Shown here one piece after another: positions 41,898 through 50,039 of a stretch of DNA of 64,000 nt (position 1 is its first letter; the number at the start of each line of letters is the position of its first letter). The translations under genes and the position numbers were made by a program. Source of the DNA: Paracoccus cavernae (GTDB lineage: Bacteria > Pseudomonadota > Alphaproteobacteria > Rhodobacterales > Rhodobacteraceae); assembly GCA_030410095.1 (NCBI GenBank), contig JAUFRC010000002.1, forward strand, positions 149,501 through 213,500. Direction: 5' to 3'. The notes under the pieces were generated by a model. It was given only the letters and a program-made list of their open reading frames with translations. It ran no database searches and had not been told where the DNA came from.

Positions 41898-41948
41898 AAC
41901 GAAACCGTTCTGAATAGGGAACGAAAGTCCAACGAAAGCGGGGCGAAA
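41898..41948. repeat. 11-bp-phased direct repeats of AACGAAA
   Basis: AACGAAA begins at 41898, 41920 and 41931, and a GGCGAAA variant begins at 41942. Spacings are 22, 11 and 11 bases, i.e. one helical turn per unit with one empty slot at 41909. Such phasing is typical of binding arrays for PhoB/OmpR-type regulators. Confidence 0.45.
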
Positions 41949-42034
41949 GGCCGGTTACGCCGTTTCGGGGACAAGGAGGTCCAAGCCGCCAGAGGGCGCT
42001 TTGCTGTGGTTGCGGGGCCGTATGGCCGCGCGCC

Positions 42035-42746
42035 TTAATGTTCGGCGGCCATGACATAGCCCGGATGGAAGGCCAGCCGGACCGTCGTGATCGCGCCCAG
42101 ATCATTCCATGTCGTCCGTTGCAGAATCAGCAAGGCCTGATCGCGGCGGGTCTCCAGCAGGCGGGCGTCGCGGGCATTGGCATTCTCGGCCGAGAAGGCG
42201 AGATCGGCATAGACATAGGGCGCATTCCGCACCAGCCATTCGTTGGCGTTGATCTTGCGGAAATCGACCGAGGTCATCTCGGGGACGGCCACGGGATTGA
42301 TCCAGCGGTCCTCGACCTGAAAGGGTTTGCCGTCGCCGGCATGGACGGTGCGCAGCCGCAGCAGCGTCGCGCCGGGCGCAAGCTTCATCCGCAGCGCGAC
42401 ATCTTCGGGAAGCGGGCTCATGCGTTGGGCGACGACGCGGTGGCTATAGGCCTTGCCCGATTGCTCGATCTGCTCGCGCACGATCGGGATCGACAGCGTG
42501 GCCTTGCGCACCGGGTTGATGGTGACATGGGTGCCCGCGCGGCGCTGCGGTCAAGCAGGCCCTCCTCGGCCAAAAGCTGGAGGGCCTTGTTGACGGTCGC
42601 CCGTGCGACGCCGAACTCGATCGCGAGTTCGGCCTCGTCGGGGATGCGGTCGCCTTGCTCCCATTCCCGATCAACGATCCGCCGCCGTACTTCGCTGACG
42701 ATGTTCTGGGCTTTGGATGTCGCGGGGATTGGTTTTTGGCTGTCAC
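42035..42746 (-). CDS. hutC: histidine utilisation repressor HutC (GntR family, frame-broken)
   Basis: About 237 aa. The GntR winged helix is VSEVRRRIVDREWEQGDRIP, DEAELAIEFGVARATVNKAL, QLLAEEGLLDR; the UTRA effector domain is VVAQRMSPLPEDVALRMKLA, VEDRWINPVAVPEMTSVDFR and ending RLAFHPGYVMAAEH. The start is GTG 42746, overlapping the hutF stop (GTGA), and frame breaks lie near 42725 and 42545. In known HutC proteins urocanate binds the UTRA domain and releases the operator. It is co-transcribed with hutF and faces the hutI operon. Confidence 0.88.
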
Positions 42747-44105
42747 ATCTTGTCCTGAAGGCGGGTGATACACGCCAGATAATCCGAAACAATTCGGTCG
42801 CGGTCGAGATGTTTTCCATTCCGGACCTGATGTCGACCAGCCGACCAAACGTCTTTGATCAGCCCATCGTTCCCCGCAAAGACGAAACTGTCGAGCAGCG
42901 TATCGTCTTTGCGGCCGACCATGACTTCGTTTTGCAGCGAGACGCCGACCAGATCGGCCCAAAGGCCCGCGCGGATCGCGCCGGTTTCGCGGCCAGCTGC
43001 CGTGGCGCCGCCGTCGAGGCCCGCATCATAAAGTACGCGGCCCGTGGTGCGGTTGCGCGTCGCCAGAACGGCGCGGCCGCGATCGCGCAGACGCAGGCTG
43101 TATTCCAGCGTGCGCAGCTCTTCGACGAGCGAAATGCGAATGTTGCTGTCCGAGCCGTAACCCCAGCGTCCGCCGGCCTCCTGCCAGACCGTCCCGTTGA
43201 AAATCCCGTCGCCGAGGCTCGATTCGGTGATCGGACACAGCCCCGCCACCGCGCCGGTTTTCGCCAGACGGATGGTCTCGTCATCGGTCATCTGGGTCGC
43301 ATGGATCAGGGTCCAGTTGCGGTCGACCGCGGCATTGTCCAGCAGCCATTCGGTGGGGCGCAGGCCATAGCCCGCGAGGATTTCCTCGACCTCGGGGATC
43401 TGCTCGGCAAGGTGGAGATGGACCGGACGGCCGGGCCGCAGATTGGTCACGAGCGCAAGGCCCTCCTTGCTGACGGCACGCAGCGAATGGGGCGCCACGC
43501 CCACACCCGATCGGGGCCGAGCTTGGCCACGGCGGCCTCGGCACCTTCGAGCAGGCGCGCGAATTCGTCGGGATTGGTGCCGAATCGCTGCTGGCCGGGG
43601 CCGAGCGCGCGGCCGTCGATGCCGCCGAACTGGTAATGGACCGGCAGCAGCGTCAGGCCGATGCCGGTGCGGCTGGCCGCTGCTGCGATGCGTTCCGACA
43701 TCTCGGCAATATTGGCGTAATGCGCGCCGCCCTGACGGTGATGCAGGTAGTGGAATTCGACGTTGGTGGCGTAGCCGGCCTCGAGCATTTCCATCTGCAC
43801 CAGCGCGGCAATGCTTTCGACATCATCGGGCGTCAGGTGGTCGAGGAAGCGGTACATGATCTTGCGCCACGTCCAGAACGTGTCCTTGGGCTGGTCGCCC
43901 TTGGCTTCCGAGAGGCCCGCCATGGCGCGCTGGAACGCGTGTGAATGCAGGTTCGCGATCGAGGAAGCAGCAGCTCCGTGCGCGTTCCACGCGGCGCGAC
44001 GCCTGCCTCGACCGAGTCGATCCGCCCCTCGGGCGTGACTGCGACCAAGACGTTTTCCGCCCAACCCTCGGGCAGTAACGCCCGCTCTGCCCAAATTTCG
44101 GCCAC
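42743..44105 (-). CDS. hutF: formimidoylglutamate deiminase HutF (frame-broken)
   Basis: Amidohydrolase-superfamily deiminase of about 453 aa that converts N-formimino-glutamate to N-formyl-glutamate, the step before HutG. Key pieces are SIANLHSHAFQRAMAGL (metal His pair), EFHYLHHRQGGAHYANIAEM, HLHLAEQIPEVEEIL, LIHATQMTDDETI, LCPITESSLGDGIF and GSDSNIRISLVEELRTLEYS. I prefer GTG 44105, which sits 5 bases after GGAGG, over an upstream ATG at 44132. Frame changes lie near 43985 and 43505. Confidence 0.9.
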
Positions 44106-44132
44106 CAGAACCTCCTTGCCGGATGCTTTCAT

Positions 44133-44146
44133 TATGTTTAGACATA
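44133..44146. promoter_or_regulatory. candidate HutC operator between hutF and hutI
   Basis: TATGTTTAGACATA is a 14-base imperfect palindrome (12 of 14 symmetric positions), lying in the 74-base gap between divergent hutF and hutI, where a HutC dimer could block both promoters. Its general form (TGT-x-TA-x-ACA) fits GntR/HutC-type sites. The assignment is by position and symmetry only. Confidence 0.6.
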
Positions 44147-44179
44147 GCATTAACCGAAAATCATTCCAAGGCAGGATCG

Positions 44180-45382
44180 ATGCAAGTTTTCACGCATGGC
44201 TCTTTCGCAACGATGGGTGCAGAATCAGGTGGTTACGGCCTGATCGAAGACGGCGCCCTTGTTGTCGAGGCTGGCCGAATCATCTGGATCGGGAAGCGCG
44301 TTGACTTGCCGGCCGATTATAGCGGGGCCGAGCAAATCGACCTTGAAGGCCGCCTCGTCACGCCGGGTCTCGTCGATTGCCATACCCATCTCGTTTACGG
44401 CGGCGACCGCGCCCGTGAATTCGAGATGTGCCTTGAGGGCGCGAGCTATGAAGAAATCGCCCGCGCGGGCGGCGGCATCGTTTCTTCGGTGAAAAACACC
44501 CGCGACGCCTCGGAAGAAGAGCTTCTCGCCAGCGCCTTGCCGCGCGTCGATACGCTTTTGCGCGAAGGCGTCACTACGCTGGAAATCAAATCGGGCTACG
44601 GGCTCGATATCGAAAGCGAGATGAAAATGCTGCGCGTTGCGCGCCGTATCGGCGAGCTGCGTCGTGTCGAGGTGGTGACCACCTGGCTTGCGGCCCATGC
44701 TCTGCCGCCCGAATACAAGGATGATCGCGCGGGCTATATCAGCGATGTCGTAATCGCCGGTCTGAGCCGCGCCCATGCCGAAGGGCTGGTCGACGCGGTT
44801 GACGGGTTCTGTGAAGGCATCGCCTTTTCGGTCGCGGAAATGCGCCTCGTTTTCGATCATGCCAAAAGCCTCAGCTTGCCGGTCAAGCTCCATGCCGAGC
44901 AACTTTCCGACCTGCATGGCGCGGTGATGGCTGCCGAATATGGCGCGCTCTCGGCCGATCACCTCGAGTGGCTGGGTCAGGACGGCGTCGATGCGATGGC
45001 GAAATCGGGCACGGTTGCGGTTCTGCTGCCGGGCGCATTCTATACGCTGCGCGAGACGGTTTACCCGCCGGTGCAGGCGCTGCGCGATGCGGGTGTGCCG
45101 ATTGCTTTGGCGACGGATGCCAACCCCGGCACCTCGCCGCTGACCTCGCTTTTGCTGACGATGAATATGGGCGCGACGATTTTCCGTCTGACGCCCGTCG
45201 AATGCCTGACCGCCGTGACCCGTCACGCGGCCAAGGCGCTCGGCTTTGCCGATCGCGGCATCCTTGCCGTCGGCGCCCGCGCCGATCTGGCGATCTACGA
45301 CATCAAACACCCGGCGGAGCTGACCTATCGCATCGGTTTCAACCCGCTTCACGCTCGCGTTCTTGGAGGCGAATTTGTCTGA
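44180..45382 (+). CDS. hutI: imidazolonepropionase HutI
   Basis: Intact, 400 aa. Hydrolyses 4-imidazolone-5-propionate to formimino-glutamate. Metal and active-site motifs are VDCHTHLVYGGDRAREFEMC, GVTTLEIKSGYGLDIESEM, KLHAEQLSDLHGAVMAAEYG, ALSADHLEWL and ALATDANPGTSPLTSLLLTM. ATG 44180 (MQVFTHGSFATMG) is the family start; GGCAGG lies upstream. It opens the main hut operon; its stop overlaps the hutH start region. Confidence 0.95.
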   Translation: MQVFTHGSFATMGAESGGYGLIEDGALVVEAGRIIWIGKRVDLPADYSGAEQIDLEGRLVTPGLVDCHTHLVYGGDRAREFEMCLEGASYEEIARAGGGIVSSVKNTRDASEEELLASALPRVDTLLREGVTTLEIKSGYGLDIESEMKMLRVARRIGELRRVEVVTTWLAAHALPPEYKDDRAGYISDVVIAGLSRAHAEGLVDAVDGFCEGIAFSVAEMRLVFDHAKSLSLPVKLHAEQLSDLHGAVMAAEYGALSADHLEWLGQDGVDAMAKSGTVAVLLPGAFYTLRETVYPPVQALRDAGVPIALATDANPGTSPLTSLLLTMNMGATIFRLTPVECLTAVTRHAAKALGFADRGILAVGARADLAIYDIKHPAELTYRIGFNPLHARVLGGEFV

Positions 45383-46915
45383 ACTTATCCTAACCCCGGC
45401 CAAGCCACCCTTGCTGATCTCGAGCGGGTCTGGCGCGAAGGCCTTTCGGTCCGTCTGGCCGAGAGCGCCCGTGCGGGGATCGAAGCTGCCGCCGCCCGTA
45501 TCGCTGCCGCCGCCAGCGGCGATGTGCCGGTTTACGGCGTCAATACCGGCTTCGGCAAACTCGCCTCGATCAAGATCAAATCCGAAGACACCGCCACTCT
45601 CCAGCGCAACCTGATCCTGTCGCATTGCTGCGGCGTGGGCGAGGCGGTCGAAGAGGAAACCGTGCGCCTGATCATGGTCCTCAAACTGCTGTCGCTGGGT
45701 CGCGGAGCGTCTGGCGTGCGTCCCGAAGTCGTCGTGCTGATCGAGGACATGCTGGCCAAAGGCGTTTCGCCGGTGATCCCGTCGCAGGGCTCGGTCGGCG
45801 CTTCGGGCGATCTCGCGCCGCTCGCGCATCTTGCCGCCGTCATGCTGGGCGAGGCCCGCGCCACCTATAAGGGCCGCGAAATGTCGGGCGCCGAGGCTTT
45901 GGCCGCTGCCGGACTGACCCCGATCGTCCTCGCTGCCAAAGAAGGCCTCGCGCTGATCAACGGCACGCAGGTTTCGACCGCTTTCGCCTTGGCGGGCCTT
46001 TTCACGGCCTTCCGCATGGCGCGCAACGCGCTGGTGTCGTCCTCGCTGTCGACCGATGCGATCATGGGCTCGACCGCGCCCTTCTTTGACGAGATCCACA
46101 CGCTTCGCGGCCATCGCGGCCAGATCGTCGCTGCGGGCATCATCCGCAACCTGATGGACGGCTCGGAAATCCGCGAGAGCCACCGCGAGGGCGACACCCG
46201 CGTGCAGGATCCCTATTGCATCCGCTGCCAGCCGCAGGTCACGGGCGCGGCGATCGACATTCTGAACCAGGCCGCCCGCACGCTGGAGATCGAGGCCAAT
46301 GCCGCGACCGACAACCCGCTGGTGCTGACCAGCGTGGGCCAGATCGTCTCGGGCGGGAACTTCCACGCCGAGCCGGTGGCCTTTGCCGCAGATATGATCG
46401 CGCTGGCAATCTCGGAAATCGGCGCGATCTCGCAGCGCCGCATCGCGCTGATGGTCGATCCGGCGCTGTCGCACGACCTGCCGCCCTTCCTGACGCCGGC
46501 TCCGGGCCTGAACTCCGGCCTGATGATCGCCGAAGTGACTTCTGCTGCGCTCATGAGCGAAAACAAGCACTTGGCTAACCCTTGCTCGACGGATTCGACC
46601 CCGACTTCGGCGAACCAGGAGGATCACGTTTCGATGGCGGCCCATGGCGCGCGTCGTCTCAAGCGCATGAACCAGAACCTCGCCCATATCGTCGGCATCG
46701 AGGTGCTTTGTGCGGCAGCCGGCGTCGAATTCCGCGCGCCGCTCGCGACTTCTGCCCATCTGAATGCCGTGATCGCGCGTCTGCGCCAAGAGGTCAGCGC
46801 CCTTGATCAGGACCGCTATATGGCCCCCGATCTTGAAACCTGTGCCCGTCTGGTCGCGACCGGCGCGCTGATCGACGTGCTGCCCGCAGGCATGCTGGAC
46901 GAGGTTCAGGCGTGA
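45375..46915 (+). CDS. hutH: histidine ammonia-lyase HutH
   Basis: About 513 aa. Converts histidine to urocanate and ammonia. The self-forming MIO cofactor triad Ala-Ser-Gly is in GSVGASGDLAPLAHLAA; also seen are VPVYGVNTGFGKLASIKI, MGSTAPFFDEIHTLRGHRGQ, RVQDPYCIRCQPQVTGAAID and QEDHVSMAAHGARRLKRM. The most likely start is TTG 45375, 5 bases after GGAGG (45365-45369), overlapping the end of hutI by 8 bases. A frame break near 45405 separates the first ten codons (SELILTP) from ADLERVWREGLSVRLAESAR. Confidence 0.93.
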
Positions 46916-47720
46916 GCGTCTTTGAAACCGTTCAAGGTGACAGCCCGATTATCCTCGGGCTGCCTCACACCGGCACTTGGGTGCCGGACGAGATCTGCGC
47001 CAAATTGAATGCGCGGGGCCAGACCTTGGCCGATACCGATTGGCATATCGAGCGTCTTTATGACGGGCTCCTCGACGGTGCGACCACCGTGCGGGCGCTG
47101 TTTCACCGCTATGTCATCGACGCCAACCGCGGCCCCGACGACGCGAGCCTTTATCCGGGGCAGAACACCACCGGACTGGTGCCCGTCACCGATTTCGACG
47201 GCGAGCCGATCTGGCTGGAAAATCCGACCGAGGCCGAGATCGCAGCGCGCAAGGCGACCTATCACGCGCCCTATCACGCCGCCCTGCAGGCCGAGATCGA
47301 GCGTGTCAAAGCGCGTCACGGCGTGGCGATCCTGTACGATTGCCACTCGATCCGCAGCCATATCCCTTTCCTGTTCGAGGGGACCTTGCCCGATTTCAAC
47401 ATCGGCACGAATAATGGCGCGACCTGTGATGCGGCGATCGAAAGCGCGACTTTCGACATTTGCGCGGCTTCGGGGCGCACGCATGTTCTGAACGGTCGCT
47501 TCAAGGGCGGCTGGACCACGCGCCATTACGGCCAGCCGGAAAACGGCGTCCATGCGATCCAGATGGAACTCGCGCAAGCGACCCATCTGACCACCGAGGC
47601 CGTGCCCTTCTCCTATGACGAGGAAAAGGCCGAAGGCATGCGCGTCCATCTGCGCCAGATCCTTGGCGCACTGGCCGAACTGGCTCCGAAACTGGCCGAA
47701 AAAGTGGGGCGCGCACATGA
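46912..47720 (+). CDS. hutG: N-formylglutamate amidohydrolase HutG
   Basis: About 268 aa. Hydrolyses N-formyl-glutamate, the last hut step. Motifs are IILGLPHTGTWVPDEICAKL, HRYVIDANRGPDDASLYPGQ, GVAILYDCHSIRSHIPFLFE and GGWTTRHYGQPENGVHAIQM. It starts at GTG 46912, which overlaps the hutH stop (GTGA). As sequenced the frame runs past the expected TGA (47718-47720) into the CoA-transferase gene; one surplus or missing base near 47708-47715 would restore the usual ATGA junction. The pair HutF plus HutG defines the five-step formylglutamate branch. Confidence 0.9.
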
Positions 47721-48868
47721 GCGGGCCGCTTGCAGGGATCAAGGTCCTCGATCTCAGCCGCGTTCTGGCGGGGCCCTATTGCACCGCGCTTCTGGCCGAT
47801 CTCGGGGCCGAGGTCATCAAGCTCGAGCCGCCGCAGGGCGACGATTACCGCCATATCGGCCCGTTCAAGGACGGCGAGAGCGCGCTGTTCACGCTCAACA
47901 ATCGCGGCAAGCAAAGCGTGGTTCTGGACCTGAAAAACCCCGAACATGTCGCCTTGGCGCAAGACATCGCGGATCGCGTTGATGTCGTGGTCGAAAACTT
48001 CCGTCCCGGTGTCGCAGCCCGTCTGGGCCTTGGCGCGGAAACGCTGCGCGCCCGCAATCCGCGTCTGGTCTATTGCTCGATTTCCGGTTTCGGGCAGGAG
48101 GGGCCGTTCAAGGATCTGCCGGCTTACGATCTGGTCGTCCAAGCCATGTCGGGCCTGATGGCCGGCACCGGCGAGGAAGGCGGCGCGCCGCTGAAGACCG
48201 GCGAAAGCATCGCCGATCTGATCGCGGGGCTTTTCGCCAGCTGGTCGATTTCGGCGGCGCTGGTTCAGCGCAATGCGACGGGGCAGGGCGCGACGCTGGA
48301 TGTGGCGATGTATGATGCGCTGTTTTCCATGCTCACCACCAGCCATGCCTTGCATCTTTACGCGGGCCAATTGCCGCAGCGTGTCGGCAACCGCCACCCG
48401 CTGTCGACGCCCTTCGGATGCTACGCGACGCAAGACGGGCAGGTTGCGATTTGCGTGTTGAACACCAAGCAGTTCACGCAATTCGCCACTCTGATCGGCG
48501 CGCCAGAGGCGTTGGAAGATCCGCGTTTCGCCAGCGACGAAAGCCGCACCGCTAACGAGCCCGCGCTGAAAGCCCTGATCGAAGCATGGTCGGGCCAATT
48601 GACGACCGAGGCCGCCGTGGCAGCCCTTTCCGCAGTCGGCCTGCCGAGTGCGCCGATCTGGGACATTGCCGAGGCCGCCGACAACGACCACGCCCGCGCC
48701 CGCGGTCTGGTCAGCATCCTGCCGCATCCCGTTCTGGGCACGGCGCCCGTGATCGGCCAGCCGGTTCGCTTTGACGGGGCGAAACCCGTTGCCGCGACCT
48801 CGGCCCCGCTTCTGGGCGGCGATCTTGCGGCAGTATTGGAAAGTTTGGGACTGGAGGCACCGCAATGA
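47717..48868 (+). CDS. family III CoA-transferase (CaiB/BaiF) embedded in the hut operon
   Basis: Intact, 383 aa. The N-terminus LAGIKVLDLSRVLAGPYCTA and LLADLGAEVIKLEPPQGDDY are family III hallmarks; LVYCSISGFGQEG follows, and the Asp of PAYDLVVQAMSGLMAGTGEE occupies the place of the catalytic aspartate. The C-terminus has HPVLGTAPVIGQPVRFDG. These enzymes move CoA between carboxylic acids with no ATP, for example between carnitine and crotonobetaine. Its ATG overlaps the hutG stop and its stop overlaps the dehydrogenase start. This placement is unusual for hut operons; a substrate linked to histidine or urocanate is the natural inference. Confidence 0.9.
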   Translation: MSGPLAGIKVLDLSRVLAGPYCTALLADLGAEVIKLEPPQGDDYRHIGPFKDGESALFTLNNRGKQSVVLDLKNPEHVALAQDIADRVDVVVENFRPGVAARLGLGAETLRARNPRLVYCSISGFGQEGPFKDLPAYDLVVQAMSGLMAGTGEEGGAPLKTGESIADLIAGLFASWSISAALVQRNATGQGATLDVAMYDALFSMLTTSHALHLYAGQLPQRVGNRHPLSTPFGCYATQDGQVAICVLNTKQFTQFATLIGAPEALEDPRFASDESRTANEPALKALIEAWSGQLTTEAAVAALSAVGLPSAPIWDIAEAADNDHARARGLVSILPHPVLGTAPVIGQPVRFDGAKPVAATSAPLLGGDLAAVLESLGLEAPQ

Positions 48869-50027
48869 GCGCCAATGACGAATGGCATATGCTGAACGAC
48901 GAGGAGCGCATGTTCTGCGACGTCCTCGAACGGATCTGCGCCGAAAAAATCGCGCCCCTCGCCCATCTGACCGACGAAAATTCGGCCTTCGTTCATGACC
49001 AGCTGAAAACGCTGGGTGATGCGGGGATGATGGGGCGAACCTGCCCGAAGAGTTCGGCGGCTCGGAAATCTCGGCCCCTGCACTTTTGCGGGCGGTGGCT
49101 TTGGTCGCGGGGGCTTGCGGATCGACGGCTTCGGCGTTGACCGCGCATTATCTGGCCACAGATTCGATCCTGATCGGCGGTACGCAGGCGCAAAAAGAGC
49201 ATTGGCTTTCGCTGGCCGCAACCGGCGAGGCGCTTGGCGCATTCGCCTTGACCGAACCGACCGCCGGTTCGGATCCCGCCGATATGAAGACCCGCGCCCG
49301 CCGCGTCGAAGGCGGCTGGCATGTCAAGGGCACAAAATGCTTCATCTCGAACGGCGGTGTGGCTGATTTCATCGTGCTTTACGCGGTGACCGACCCCGAA
49401 AAAGCCCATCGCGGCATTTCGGCCTTCATCCTGCCCAAAGGTACGCCGGGGCTCGAGGCCGGTCCGGCGGAAAAGACCATGGGGCTGAAAGGCGGCCATG
49501 TCTTCACGCTCAATATCGACGTGACTTTGCCGGAAGACGCACTTCTGGGCGAAGAGGGCAAGGGTTTCCGCACCGCGATGCAGGTTCTCGACAACGGCCG
49601 TATCGAGGTCGCGGCACAGTGTCTGGGTCTGGCCGAGGCCGCGATGAAAGCCGCGATCGCCTATGCCAAGGACCGCGTGATCGGCGGCGAGGCTTTGACC
49701 GACCGTCAGGGCATCCGCTGGATGATTGCCGACATGGGCGTGGCATACCGTCAGGCGCTGTTGCTCGGCCAAGACGCCGCGCGCCAGCGCGACGCGGCCC
49801 ATAACGGCACCGGCGGGCGGTTCTCGCTGGCCTCAAGCATGGCGAAACTCGCGGCCTCCGAGGCTGCCGGCAAGATCGCGGATACCGCGCTGCAGCTGCA
49901 TGGCGGCTACGGCTACACCCGCGATTTCCCCATCGAACGCATCAATCGGGACCTGCGCATCATGCGCATCTACGAAGGGTCCTCGGAAATTCAACGCATT
50001 ATCATTTCCGGCAACATGCTGGCCTGA
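48865..50027 (+). CDS. acyl-CoA dehydrogenase embedded in the hut operon (frame-broken)
   Basis: About 387 aa. Flavoprotein acyl-CoA dehydrogenase: ALTEPTAGSDPADMKTRARR (flavin/substrate loop), TKCFISNGGVADFIVLYAVT, GNGRIEVAAQCLGLAEAAMK-type segment (here DNGRIEVAAQCLGLAEAAMK), DTALQLHGGYGYTRDFPIER and RIYEGSSEIQRIIISGNML, whose Glu in YEGSSE is the catalytic base. One frame break near 49035 falls in LGDAGMMGANLPEEFGGSE. It overlaps the CoA-transferase gene by 4 bases and lies 12 bases ahead of hutU. It should introduce a 2,3-double bond into an acyl-CoA and pass electrons to ETF. Confidence 0.9.
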
Positions 50028-50039
50028 TCGGAGACGACT

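Larger units (their letters stand above)
41716..42034. promoter_or_regulatory. intergenic region with stem-loop arms and phased direct repeats
   Basis: A 319-base stretch between hutC (stop 42035) and the Sel1 gene (start 41715), both on the minus strand, so it is the 3' side of hutC and the 5' side of the Sel1 gene. It contains two structures described separately (41829-41866 and 41898-41948). I see no convincing gene in it. Confidence 0.5.

Noticed and set aside
44225..46789. An 854-codon minus-strand open frame opposite hutI and hutH
   Set aside because: It is a GC-rich antisense shadow: the plus-strand frame encodes unmistakable HutI and HutH, and the antisense product has no motif or hydrophobic pattern.
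46912..47982. HutG extended by about 88 residues into the CoA-transferase gene
   Set aside because: The extension reads through the transferase start in the wrong frame and is not protein-like; a one-base error near 47,710 restores the normal ATGA junction.
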